A DNA stretch of 64,000 nucleotides from Acetomicrobium hydrogeniformans (GTDB lineage Bacteria > Synergistota > Synergistia > Synergistales > JAFGMB01). Shown here piece by piece: positions 8,134-15,494 of the stretch (the first letter of the stretch is position 1; each line of letters opens with the position of its first letter). Below the pieces are notes generated by a model, which did not search any database, was not told the origin of the DNA, and saw only the letters and a list, made by a program, of their open reading frames with translations. Position numbers and translations under genes: made by a program. The stretch is taken from assembly GCA_016841745.1 (NCBI GenBank), contig JAENYO010000010.1, positions 1 to 64,000 on the forward strand. The letters run 5' to 3'.

Positions 8134-8976
8134 ATGATCATAGATTGTCATGTACATGTATATCCCCCAGAAATAATAAAGAACTGGGAAAAGATAGCTG
8201 AAAGGGAGGAGCACTTCCGAACCCTTGTTACCAACAGTGTCCATAAGTGGGCAACGACAGAAGATGTAATAGAACAGATGGAGAAGGATAAGATAGACCA
8301 GTCCTGGATATTCGGGTTTGCATTTGATGACATGGGGTTGTGCCGGGAGTGTAACGACTATGTTATGGAATCTGTCAGAAAATACCCAGGAAAGCTGAAG
8401 GGTATGGGCGTGGTCAACCCCATCGCTCGAGGTGTGGAGGAAGAGACAGGCAGATGCGCTGAAGCCGGTTTTATAGGAATAGGTGAACTCTTTCCCCAGG
8501 GCCAGGGTTTTAACCTCACCGATATGCGTCAGACATGGAAAATAGCCGGCCTTGTTGACGAACTTGGAATGTTTCTTATGTTTCATTCAGCAGAGCCTGT
8601 GGGTCATGAATATGGGGGAAAGGGTAATGTTGGACCAAAAGAAGCAGCCACTTTCAGTACTAACCATCCTGAAGTAAAAGTGATATTTGCCCACTGGGGA
8701 GGCGGTCTGTGGCTTTACGAACTTATGCCGGAGATGAAAATGTACCTGCAGAATACGTACTATGATACTGCTGCTACTCCATGGCTTTATACGTCAGGGA
8801 TGTTCGATTCGATGTTCAGTGCGGGTATAGGTAAAAAGATCCTGTATGGTTCTGATTTCCCTATACTCACTTGTAAAAGATATGTTAAAATACTTGAACA
8901 GTCAGGCCTTACTGGTTTACAGAAGGAAATGGTCCTTGGTAAAAATGCCATCAAATTCCTTAAAAAAAGGTGTTGA
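8134..8976 (+). CDS. Amidohydrolase-2 family metal-dependent hydrolase
   Basis: A 280-residue TIM-barrel hydrolase. The metal-binding HxH is in IIDCHVHVYP (His6, His8), further ligands are likely His in FHSAEPVGH and FAHWGGG, and the catalytic Asp is in LYGSDFP near the C-terminus. Members include decarboxylases and hydrolases of aromatic or acyclic acids; the substrate cannot be read from the sequence. The Shine-Dalgarno TGGAGG precedes the ATG. The TGA stop overlaps the -35 box of the tRNA-cluster promoter. Confidence 0.85.
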   Translation: MIIDCHVHVYPPEIIKNWEKIAEREEHFRTLVTNSVHKWATTEDVIEQMEKDKIDQSWIFGFAFDDMGLCRECNDYVMESVRKYPGKLKGMGVVNPIARGVEEETGRCAEAGFIGIGELFPQGQGFNLTDMRQTWKIAGLVDELGMFLMFHSAEPVGHEYGGKGNVGPKEAATFSTNHPEVKVIFAHWGGGLWLYELMPEMKMYLQNTYYDTAATPWLYTSGMFDSMFSAGIGKKILYGSDFPILTCKRYVKILEQSGLTGLQKEMVLGKNAIKFLKKRC

Positions 8977-9001
8977 CATAAAAGGCAGTCCTAGTTATAC
9001 T
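8973..9001 (+). promoter_or_regulatory. Near-consensus promoter of the tRNA cluster
   Basis: TTGACA (8973-8978), a 17-nt spacer and TATACT (8996-9001) lie 35 bp before tRNA-Val. The TGA stop codon of the amidohydrolase gene (8974-8976) is inside the -35 hexamer. Confidence 0.8.
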
Positions 9002-9035
9002 ATCCTTCGCGTCAAGGCAGTAATGGCGGGCATAA

Positions 9036-9110
9036 GGGCGGATAGTTCAGCGGAAGAACACCTGCCTTACACGCAGGGGGTCACAGGTTCGAACCCTGTT
9101 CCGCCCACCA
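9036..9110 (+). tRNA. tRNA-Val (TAC)
   Basis: A cloverleaf with acceptor GGGCGGA/TCCGCCC, anticodon stem CCTGC/GCAGG and loop CTTACAC (anticodon TAC), T loop TTCGAAC, and encoded CCA. It is the first gene of the tRNA cluster. Confidence 0.96.
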
Positions 9111-9145
9111 TTATAAAAGAAGGACATTGACAATCTTTGCAATGC

Positions 9146-9222
<77 letters not shown>

Positions 9223-9243
9223 TTTATTTGTCCTTATCACTGA

Positions 9244-9319
<76 letters not shown>

Positions 9320-9341
9320 TTTTGATAACGATAAATGACGG

Positions 9342-9416
9342 GCGGAAATAGCTCAGCGGTAGAGCACAACCTTGCCAAGGTTGGGGTCGCGGGTTCGAAT
9401 CCCGTTTTCCGCTCCA
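9342..9416 (+). tRNA. tRNA-Gly (GCC)
   Basis: A 75-nt cloverleaf with acceptor GCGGAAA/TTTCCGC, anticodon stem CAACC/GGTTG and loop TTGCCAA (anticodon GCC), discriminator T, and encoded CCA. Confidence 0.96.
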
Positions 9417-9433
9417 TTACTTGAAAATCTGTT

Positions 9434-9507
9434 GGCGGCATAGCCAAGTGGTAAGGCAGAGGACTGCAAATCCTTTATCCCCGGTTCGAATCCGGGTGCC
9501 GCCTCCA
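9434..9507 (+). tRNA. tRNA-Cys (GCA)
   Basis: A 74-nt cloverleaf with acceptor GGCGGCA/TGCCGCC, anticodon loop CTGCAAA (anticodon GCA), discriminator T, and encoded CCA. Confidence 0.96.
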
Positions 9508-9533
9508 CTAAATATATACAATATGTTTCTATA

Positions 9534-9600
9534 TTCCTCGGTAGCTCAATTGGAAAATGGAAGCTGTTAATCCGCCAGCTGGCGGATTCGAGTCCTGAGT
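9534..9600 (+). pseudogene. Broken tRNA-Asn copy carrying a 20-bp palindrome
   Basis: The first 20 bases (TTCCTCGGTAGCTCAATTGG) are identical to the start of the intact tRNA-Asn about 97 bp downstream. The middle then departs: after GCTGTTAA comes the perfect palindrome AATCCGCCAGCTGGCGGATT (9569-9588), running into an intact T-arm TTCGAGTCCTG. The 3' acceptor strand and CCA are lost. It cannot fold as a normal tRNA. The palindrome replaces the 3' anticodon stem and variable region. Confidence 0.85.
9569..9588. repeat. 20-bp perfect palindrome, copy 1
   Basis: AATCCGCCAGCTGGCGGATT equals its own reverse complement. A related copy at 10105-10124 differs at positions that keep most pairs (C-G changed to T-A). 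Confidence 0.95.
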
Positions 9601-9631
9601 CGATTAGTTGAAAATGCATAAGGTTCAATAT

Positions 9632-9707
9632 TCCTCGGTAGCTCAATTGGCAGAGCGGGTGGCTGTTAACCACTAGGTCGCAGGTTCGAGTCCTGCCCGA
9701 GGAGCCA
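9632..9707 (+). tRNA. tRNA-Asn (GTT), intact copy
   Basis: A 76-nt cloverleaf with acceptor TCCTCGG/CCGAGGA, anticodon stem GGTGG/CCACT and loop CTGTTAA (anticodon GTT), T loop TTCGAGT, discriminator G, and encoded CCA. It is the last complete tRNA of the cluster and the parent of three fragments around it. Confidence 0.96.
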
Positions 9708-9716
9708 GAATATGAC

Positions 9717-9747
9717 AAGACGGTCAGGTAAACTGACCGTCTTTTTT
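9717..9747 (+). terminator. Terminator of the tRNA cluster
   Basis: AAGACGGTCAG/CTGACCGTCTT with loop GTAAA and six T. The same block occurs again at 10156-10187. Confidence 0.93.
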
Positions 9748-9768
9748 ATATTATATTCCATCGCACAT

Positions 9769-9808
9769 GACTCGAACCTGCATCATTAGCTAATGCCACC
9801 CGCTCTGC
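9769..9808 (-). pseudogene. Inverted tRNA-Asn-like fragment with a 12-bp palindrome
   Basis: Read on the minus strand it gives the D-arm end and anticodon 5' stem of tRNA-Asn (GCAGAGCGGGTGGC), then CATTAGCTAATG (a perfect palindrome, plus-strand 9784-9795) in place of the anticodon loop and 3' stem, then GCAGGTTCGAGTC from the T-arm. Both flanking halves match the intact tRNA-Asn, but the acceptor arm is absent and the orientation is reversed. Confidence 0.75.
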
Positions 9809-9839
9809 TTTTCTTTGATCTCGTTGTATAATCGCGTAT

Positions 9840-10106
9840 ATGTCTTATTTTGTGTATGTATTGCTCAACCCAGAAGGGGAAATTTATATCGGTCAAACGA
9901 ATAACCTTGATCGACGCTTATTTCAGCACAATGATCCTGATTTCAAGGGTTCCCTCCATACTAAAAGGCATAAGGGTCCCTGGAGGTTAGTGTATCAGGA
10001 GGAATATCCTACTCGTTCAGAGGCTATGAAAAGGGAAAAACAGCTTAAGACTTCCCGTGGACGTGAGTTTATATGGCAATATCTCAAAGAAGCAAGTGGC
10101 TGTTAA
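9840..10106 (+). CDS. Small GIY-YIG nuclease-domain protein
   Basis: An 88-residue single-domain protein of the UrvC-like/UPF0213 GIY-YIG group. It has FVYVLLNPEGEIYIGQTNNLDRRLFQHN: a YVL...IYIG variant of the GIY-YIG strands, then the conserved Arg (DRR) and His, with Glu in REKQLK near the end. Such domains cut DNA using one metal ion; the biological role of the free-standing form is poorly known. The last codons AGT GGC TGT TAA are the anticodon-arm sequence of a tRNA-Asn fragment, so its stop codon lies within a former anticodon loop. The upstream side is an inverted tRNA-Asn fragment. No clear Shine-Dalgarno is seen; a TTGTATAAT near 9823-9831 could be part of a promoter, which would imply a leaderless message. 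Confidence 0.88.
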   Translation: MSYFVYVLLNPEGEIYIGQTNNLDRRLFQHNDPDFKGSLHTKRHKGPWRLVYQEEYPTRSEAMKREKQLKTSRGREFIWQYLKEASGC

Positions 10107-10145
10107 TCCGTCAGTTGACGGATTCGAGTCCTGCCCGAGGAGCCA
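10096..10145 (+). pseudogene. 3' half of tRNA-Asn duplicated after the GIY-YIG gene
   Basis: It begins GTGGCTGTTAA as in the anticodon arm of tRNA-Asn, then has a near-palindrome (10105-10124), and from TTCGAG at 10123 it is identical to the intact tRNA-Asn 3' end including CCA. The identity runs on through the terminator, 63 nt in all (9685-9747 equals 10123-10185). The 5' half is missing, so it cannot make a tRNA. Confidence 0.88.
10105..10124. repeat. 20-bp near-palindrome, copy 2
   Basis: AATCCGTCAGTTGACGGATT pairs over 9 bp each side with a two-base centre. Compared with copy 1 at 9569-9588, the fourth pair from the centre changes from C-G to T-A on both sides, which keeps the hairpin. 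Confidence 0.9.
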
Positions 10146-10155
10146 GAATATGACA

Positions 10156-10187
10156 AGACGGTCAGGTAAACTGACCGTCTTTTTTTG
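10156..10187 (+). terminator. Duplicated terminator after the GIY-YIG gene
   Basis: A copy of the tRNA-cluster terminator: AGACGGTCAG/CTGACCGTCT with seven T. It is part of the 63-nt direct duplication and now ends the GIY-YIG transcript. Confidence 0.93.
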
Positions 10188-10258
10188 ATATTTTCTATGA
10201 CATAACTCGAACATGGTTATCCCCTTTGAGATAGTTAATGGATACTCTGGTTACATTT

Positions 10259-10453
10259 CTATCCAAGTATCTCCTTAACCCTTCCCACAATTCCGTTTTC
10301 CAGTCGAACTTTAATCCCATGAGGATGATGAGGGCTTTTTGTAAGCAGATCCTTCACAATGCCTTCAGTAAGTTTTCCTGATCTCTGGTCCTGTTTCTGC
10401 ACTATCCTGACCTTTAAGCCGGGTCTCAGACTAACCCGTTCCGTTCCTGACAT
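10259..10453 (-). CDS. YwbE family protein
   Basis: A 64-residue protein that matches the YwbE/DUF2196 family: RPGLKVRIVQKQDQRSGKLT, then GIVKDLLTKSPHHPHGIKVR and LENGIVGRVKEI. The family is small, conserved and of unknown function, with an SH3-like or KOW-like feel. GGAGGAAATTAA lies before the ATG on the minus strand. It is transcribed alone, divergent from the gene at 10646. Confidence 0.9.
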   Translation of the reverse strand: MSGTERVSLRPGLKVRIVQKQDQRSGKLTEGIVKDLLTKSPHHPHGIKVRLENGIVGRVKEILG

Positions 10454-10645
10454 TTAATTTCCTCCCTGGCGTTTCTTGTTATTACTTGAAAAGGTATTGT
10501 ACCATGTCCTATGGATACTGTTTAATTATACCTTCATAAGTATCCAGGTTGTATCGCTTCTATTTGCTGTTGTGATATCATAATCCTGGTTTATCTTAAG
10601 TCTTCATGTCTTTTTTCATCCATTTTGCTTAGAGAAGGAGAAGAA

Positions 10646-11560
10646 ATGCATTCATCTGGGAAAAATTACCTTGGTTTATTTCTCATATGTCTTACTCTCT
10701 CATTATTTCAAGGGCGTATATGCCTGTGCCCTGCTATTGCTTCAGAAGAAAAGGATCCAGTGTCTTCTGTAGACATCGTTTCTGTCGAAACAGCAGCCAG
10801 GGATCTTTATGGCGCTGTTCAGCAGGTACTTGTGGCAATTGAAAAGAATGTTGATTATAAAGATACCCAAAATCATCCGGAGCAGCTTGGTGAGCTTCTC
10901 GTAAGAAGCAGGAGTGCCCTGTCCACTGCTGAATCGGTTCTGAATAAACTGCGGGTTTCAGGGAAATCTGAAGAGGCAGCATCTTACATGGAAGCCTGCC
11001 AACATGCCAACCTGGGTCTGAAAAGCCTTTACTCATACCTGGTCGGTCTGGTGGACGGACAGCCAAAAGAAAAACTGTGGACCGACTATCTAACCAATAT
11101 GGGTAAGTATCTCGATTTAACCCGGGTTATCAATGAAAACAGGCAGAAGAACCAATTGGAGAAGGGAGTTCTTTTTGATCTTCTGGCGGAAATGAAGTCT
11201 ATAATGGATCCAGCGATTGTGGCAAACACTCTTTTTTACCAGATGCTGGAAGAGAAAGTTTCTCCGGATAGAGTATTCCTTGCTTCAGTCGAAGCAAGGG
11301 AAAATTCGTTCCGTGCCATGGTTAATCTGAATAATATGTTCTTTCCACTAGAAATTGAAAATCCAGCCTTTCGTGATGTGGTAAACTGCTCATCCCTTTA
11401 CCGTGCTTACAGTCTCTACATGATCAGGGCCCTGGATATGTATGGCTGTTCTGGAGATAATCAGGATATATCCTTTGAAATGGCAGATCTGATAAAGGAA
11501 TCCCGTACTTTTCTTCATCAGGCCGAGGGTGTTATCAGAACCCTGAAAGGGTCATATTAA
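10646..11560 (+). CDS. Hypothetical secreted helical protein
   Basis: 304 residues from ATG 10646, chosen because GAAGGAG (10636-10642) is well placed; an upstream in-frame start at 10625 would overlap that site. An N-terminal hydrophobic segment (YLGLFLICLTLSLFQG) followed by CPAIASEEK looks like a signal peptide, possibly with Cys near the cleavage site. The rest is mostly helical with many Leu and Glu and few aromatic clusters; I recognise no family. It precedes a PPP-type phosphatase gene by about 50 bp, so the two may be co-transcribed. Confidence 0.75.
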   Translation: MHSSGKNYLGLFLICLTLSLFQGRICLCPAIASEEKDPVSSVDIVSVETAARDLYGAVQQVLVAIEKNVDYKDTQNHPEQLGELLVRSRSALSTAESVLNKLRVSGKSEEAASYMEACQHANLGLKSLYSYLVGLVDGQPKEKLWTDYLTNMGKYLDLTRVINENRQKNQLEKGVLFDLLAEMKSIMDPAIVANTLFYQMLEEKVSPDRVFLASVEARENSFRAMVNLNNMFFPLEIENPAFRDVVNCSSLYRAYSLYMIRALDMYGCSGDNQDISFEMADLIKESRTFLHQAEGVIRTLKGSY

Positions 11561-11611
11561 CCGAACTTCCATACTTACCTGTAATCAGATGCCTCTACCT
11601 TTTCCAGAGCC

Positions 11612-12493
11612 ATGCAGGGGAAAAATCATACCGGAATGGGAAAACGTCATTCCTTTGTAATGGAGATGTTGCCCTGTATGAAGGATTTTAAAGAACTCCT
11701 CAAGTTAGATATTTTATTAAACAGAACACTTGCAGGCAGACAGGGATCTCTTGTTCGACGAGAAATTGACGGAGCTGTTGTAATTGTTGGTGATCTCCAT
11801 GGAGAGATAGAGAGTCTGGAACAGATAATTAACAGGGTCTCTGCAATAAACCGGGAAGTGAAGGGAGAAGATATAAACTGGTTTTTCCTTGGAGACTATG
11901 TTGACAGAGGACCGGATAGTCTGGAACTTCTGGCGAGACTTATCTCTTTTCGTTTGAAAAAACCAGACAGGGTTCTTTTTCTCCGCGGGAATCATGAGGA
12001 TTGGAAAATGAATCTTCATTACGGTTTTGCATGGGAACTTCATCTTCATAATATGGATAGTCTGTCGGGTCTTATCATAAAATGGTATGAAAGTCTTCCC
12101 CTTATTGCGGTTATCCCTCCCGTTGCTATGGTTCACGGAGGGCCTCCATTTCCTATTCCTGTCTCATTCAAGGATATTTCGGATATTAGTTTTAAAGAAA
12201 CTCGCGGCATGCATGTCCTATGGAGTGATCCCGATGATGAATATTATATGAACAGGGGTGGAGGAACCAGGGCTTTTAATGATAGAGAATGCCAGGATTT
12301 CCTGAGGCTTGTTGAGTGTTCTTTTCTTGTCAGAGGACATCAACATGTTCCCCTCAAAGGCTATAAGATCAATTTTGGGACCTGTATAACTCTTTTCTCT
12401 GCAGCCTGTGGCCTGGGATGGCCAAGGAGTTTCATATACGCAAAAGATATCAACGATATGAAGAATTTGCACAAGCACATATATACCCTGTAA
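11612..12493 (+). CDS. PPP-family serine/threonine protein phosphatase
   Basis: A calcineurin-like metallophosphatase with the full PPP signature order: GDLHG, GDYVDRG, GNHED, the histidine in VHGG, and also LWSDP and RGHQ, which are typical of eukaryote-type PPP phosphatases rather than of general metallophosphoesterases. It should dephosphorylate Ser/Thr (or related) residues with two metal ions. The 293-residue reading begins at ATG 11612, which has no clear Shine-Dalgarno; ATG 11678 (GGAG 12 nt upstream) is a reasonable alternative and loses no motif. No protein kinase is next to it. Confidence 0.87.
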   Translation: MQGKNHTGMGKRHSFVMEMLPCMKDFKELLKLDILLNRTLAGRQGSLVRREIDGAVVIVGDLHGEIESLEQIINRVSAINREVKGEDINWFFLGDYVDRGPDSLELLARLISFRLKKPDRVLFLRGNHEDWKMNLHYGFAWELHLHNMDSLSGLIIKWYESLPLIAVIPPVAMVHGGPPFPIPVSFKDISDISFKETRGMHVLWSDPDDEYYMNRGGGTRAFNDRECQDFLRLVECSFLVRGHQHVPLKGYKINFGTCITLFSAACGLGWPRSFIYAKDINDMKNLHKHIYTL

Positions 12494-12524
12494 TGATTAT
12501 GTTTTTCTCCAGGGAGATGTAAGC

Positions 12525-13106
12525 ATGTTTCAACTGCCATTTCTCAGAAAGCTGAGCCAGTTAATTCGAATGGGTAGAAAACAGATACGTACTGATTTGC
12601 CCATCCAGGACAGAGTGATATATGAAGAGCGGATATTCAGCCGTAATATTACCTTTATATTTCTTACTATTGCTTTCCTCTTCCTTTTTCTTGCTGAGAG
12701 ATTTGATGCTGATATGTACCTTCCAATTAAGGGACAGGATATGTTTTTTCCATTTTTTCTTATGCTGGCGATAGCAATTAATTTCAGTGTTTTAAAAGTA
12801 AAAATAACCTTCTGGGGTCTCTTCCTTCGTTTCGGGATACTTCATTATGAAACCCCATGGGGAGACATAAAAAGAGCATATATAACTCCTGGAGAGATCA
12901 AAGGATCTGCTAAAGGCTGGGGAATTACTCTTACCTCTATAGAGGAAGGGATGCGTTTGTCTTACTCTGTTCCCGGGAAACCGAAAGTAGTGTGTCAAAT
13001 GAAGTCAGACCTGTTCAATGAAGTGGCATTTTCGACCTCCAGGCCCGAAATAGCACTGACCGCACTAAGGGAAGGGATCGGCCATTCATGGGGAAAGTCA
13101 GGATAA
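12525..13106 (+). CDS. Hypothetical two-helix membrane protein with PH-like tail
   Basis: 193 residues. Two hydrophobic segments lie at about 42-60 (NITFIFLTIAFLFLFLAER) and 72-95 (FFPFFLMLAIAINFSVLKVKITFWG). The soluble C-terminal half has beta-strand-like repeats and PEIALTALRE, which recalls the end of bacterial PH domains. AGGGAGATG lies just before the ATG. It is the last gene of a three-gene run with the secreted protein and the phosphatase. Function unknown. Confidence 0.7.
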   Translation: MFQLPFLRKLSQLIRMGRKQIRTDLPIQDRVIYEERIFSRNITFIFLTIAFLFLFLAERFDADMYLPIKGQDMFFPFFLMLAIAINFSVLKVKITFWGLFLRFGILHYETPWGDIKRAYITPGEIKGSAKGWGITLTSIEEGMRLSYSVPGKPKVVCQMKSDLFNEVAFSTSRPEIALTALREGIGHSWGKSG

Positions 13107-13340
13107 TTTTCAGATAATATTGCCCTCTCCAGATTTGCCCTTTAGAAATATTGTTAAATCTGAATTGATATATCCCTCCATATTTCTTTACCACAACAGT
13201 TCTCAAGTTACTATAGAAATAGTACAAAAGTCCCTATAGTAATGGTCTATCAAGCTCATTAGATTATTCTACAAGGTGTTAAATTGTTATTACATATAGT
13301 GTTTGAAAACCCTATTCTATAGTGCAATGCTTTAAAGCAC

Positions 13341-13369
13341 TTGACAAGTGATCAGGTGGACAATAGTAT
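13341..13369 (+). promoter_or_regulatory. Candidate promoter for the first riboswitch leader
   Basis: TTGACA (13341-13346), a 17-nt spacer and TAGTAT (13364-13369), within AATAGTATTATT that recurs at the promoter near 15518. The 13107-13652 gap is otherwise AT-rich, with no supported gene, and would form a leader of about 280 nt before the aptamer. Confidence 0.5.
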
Positions 13370-13652
13370 TATTTATATCCATGGGAATAAACGCCATGTT
13401 TTTGATCTATACTCCTATGATTTTGCCATTCATCCAACTTGGTTATGTACCTTTCTTTGATCTTTTAAATTACTTTAGATCTTTATATCCAATTCAAAGC
13501 TGATAAATTACTAAAGTCTTAATTTCCTCATTTTTGAGGATTCCGCTTAAATACCCGAAGATGGAAGGAGGGAGCAGTTGTAATACTACTTACCATATGA
13601 ATTTGGCACTGTCGTACGATGTTCGTTCTTTGAAGATGTTTTTTGTTTGAAC

Positions 13653-13737
13653 GAAAAGGCAAACTGGTCAAAAGGCCGGGGCGCAAAGCCACGGGTCTAA
13701 CGCTTGATAAGAGCCATGACAGCCGGGCTGCCGAACC
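13653..13737 (+). ncRNA. c-di-GMP-I (GEMM-I) riboswitch 1
   Basis: The aptamer shows the conserved elements in order: AAGGCAAAC, a P2 arm (CTGG...CCGG), GCGCAAAGCCACGGGTCTAA (tetraloop receptor and binding core), a P3 arm, then GCCATGACAGCCGGGCTGCC closing P1. It lies 31 bp before the gene at 13769. There is no terminator after it; instead a hairpin reaches into the Shine-Dalgarno, so control is probably translational. Confidence 0.93.
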
Positions 13738-13760
13738 TATTGCTCAAGTTATAGGGGAGG
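13736..13760 (+). promoter_or_regulatory. Putative expression platform of riboswitch 1
   Basis: CCTAT (13736-13740) can pair with ATAGG (13751-13755), the start of ATAGGGGAGG, the ribosome-binding region of the gene at 13769. The same arrangement with a different fifth pair follows riboswitch 2. Confidence 0.55.
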
Positions 13761-13768
13761 TATATCAA

Positions 13769-15253
13769 ATGTTTAAGAAATATGCAGTCTTACTGTTGGT
13801 TTTACTTTCTTTTGTTGTTCTCATCGGAACTGCTAATGCAGTTGACCTTGATCCTACAAGTGCGCCACCGACAGGTCCTACAAGGATATTCATACAGTCT
13901 CAGGGTGAACTGACATTTACAGTCCAGATGTCAAAGGGAGATGTTGCAGTCTGGCCTCCTGGCCAGGAACCCCCTTTGGTCGTTTATTCCTGTGAAAATG
14001 ACGGATATGAGATATCTATTTCACCTGTCTGGCAGAAATTTTCAGTGGATTACGTAATAGTTTCCTCATCCACTGGCTGTCTCAGTTATTGGAATGAAGG
14101 AGACTGGGAAGAAATAGAAAATGGTGCAGTCCTGTCATTCGGGGATGCCGAGGGAGTCTGCTTTGCTTCGTGTGAGGTAACCCCGGGAGATGATGACGAC
14201 GATTGTACTCCAGGTGATGATGACGATGATTGCACGCCAGGCGACGACGATGATGACGGCATCGTTGAAGATGCAAGTGTAGATGCCTACGCCTGTCTGC
14301 CCTGTGCTTTAGATCCAGCGGCATCCATTGTTGAAGTTGAAAATTCCTGTAATGAGAATTACTGGACTTTCAAGTTCGAGGTCGAATCCTGCGATACAGT
14401 ATGTTCACTTGATGTTACCTTTATGCTGGACTGCGATTTGTTGGGAGACAGAGAATACGGGATCTGGGAACTTATCTCCAGTGACTGCACAGGTTGTGCA
14501 TGGGAGTTCCTTGGAGGAGAGTTCTCGAACAATGAAGAATGTCCTCCGGAATGTATGCTTAGCTGGATCCTGGAAAAACCTGATGAGTACTCCGGAGACT
14601 TTTTCTGTGACCTCACGGACAGAACCTTTGGAGTCGGCCCTGCAGCACCTACTTATATAGTTCCTGAACCAGGTGACAACGAAGGAGAGATCGCCCCCTG
14701 GGGAGACTGGATGATATATCTTGGCCAGTGTAACCCGGAAAGCGGAGATGTAATGGCCTCCTTTGATATTGCGACCCAGCCTGATGACGGTCTTGAACCC
14801 GGAGATGCGTTCTATTTCACTCTCGAATTTGAGAACCCGGAGAACATCTGTGAAGTAGACCTGTATCTGTATCTGAAAGACTGTTCTGCAGAAAAGGGTA
14901 TCTGGGAGTTTCTTGATGGAGCTTGGGAAGAATTCGTAGATTATTTTGAATGGGAAGCATCAGGGGAGTTGCCCTGGAGAGTAAATGGCACTGACTACTA
15001 CTGCCGGATCCATGTCTTCTATCCTCCGGTAGGGGAGGAGCCTGGAGTTCCCATTGGTAATGACGACGATGACGACGGTGATGGTGTATTTGGAGTAGGA
15101 ACTGATGAATATTTCAACCCTGCCAGTCCCGGCGGAGACGATGATGACGATTCAGTTACTTCCAGCGGCGGTGGAGGATGTAATATAGGCTCTTCAATAT
15201 GGGCATTACTGCTTATGATCCCTGTAGGTTTGATGATTTACCGGAAGAGGTAG
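13769..15253 (+). CDS. Secreted Asp/Cys-rich Synergist-CTERM protein
   Basis: 494 residues from ATG 13769, which follows AGGGGAGG; any longer reading would run through the riboswitch. A signal peptide (KKYAVLLLVLLSFVVLIGTANA) is followed by an extracellular body with about 21 Cys and blocks of DDDDD: TPGDDDDDC repeated, GNDDDDDGD and GGDDDDDS. Two copies of a module with an acidic strand and GIWE...W.F motif are visible (EYGIWELIS...CAWEFL and KGIWEFLDGAWEEF). The end SSGGGGCN plus a hydrophobic helix and RKR is a Synergist-CTERM sorting signal. No enzyme motif is seen; a calcium-binding or structural surface role is inferred. Confidence 0.88.
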   Translation: MFKKYAVLLLVLLSFVVLIGTANAVDLDPTSAPPTGPTRIFIQSQGELTFTVQMSKGDVAVWPPGQEPPLVVYSCENDGYEISISPVWQKFSVDYVIVSSSTGCLSYWNEGDWEEIENGAVLSFGDAEGVCFASCEVTPGDDDDDCTPGDDDDDCTPGDDDDDGIVEDASVDAYACLPCALDPAASIVEVENSCNENYWTFKFEVESCDTVCSLDVTFMLDCDLLGDREYGIWELISSDCTGCAWEFLGGEFSNNEECPPECMLSWILEKPDEYSGDFFCDLTDRTFGVGPAAPTYIVPEPGDNEGEIAPWGDWMIYLGQCNPESGDVMASFDIATQPDDGLEPGDAFYFTLEFENPENICEVDLYLYLKDCSAEKGIWEFLDGAWEEFVDYFEWEASGELPWRVNGTDYYCRIHVFYPPVGEEPGVPIGNDDDDDGDGVFGVGTDEYFNPASPGGDDDDDSVTSSGGGGCNIGSSIWALLLMIPVGLMIYRKR

Positions 15254-15300
15254 TTCTGAAAACCGAAAGTTATGGATTGAAATAAGTAATATGAAGTTAT

Positions 15301-15339
15301 AAATAACCAGGGGGATAAAATACCCCCTGGTTATTTTAG
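15301..15339 (+). terminator. Intrinsic terminator after the first surface-protein gene
   Basis: AAATAACCAGGGGG pairs with CCCCCTGGTTATTT around a short AT loop; a T-rich tail follows. Confidence 0.9.
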
Positions 15340-15494
15340 AATAGTCTGATGGGCCTTAAGACTCATGTTGCATAGTCCAGGATAATCATATAGAATCATC
15401 CATAAGACCCACATTATCTCTATGCCTCGGTCTATAATTAATGTATAACGATGTAAAGCAAAAAAACAGCTAACAGTTCTACAGGTTGATGCGG

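Noticed and set aside
9632-10187. Classical integrase-type genomic island at tRNA-Asn
   Set aside because: No integrase or phage genes are present and the inserted segment is only about 430 bp; the GIY-YIG gene is the only coding content.
13381-13503. 40-codon frame between the promoter and riboswitch 1
   Set aside because: There is no Shine-Dalgarno before its ATG; it is AT-rich chance sequence unless conservation shows otherwise.
14170-14265. GATGATGACGAC repeats considered as a CRISPR or satellite array
   Set aside because: They are in-frame codons for poly-Asp blocks in a clear secreted protein, with no constant repeat-spacer pattern.
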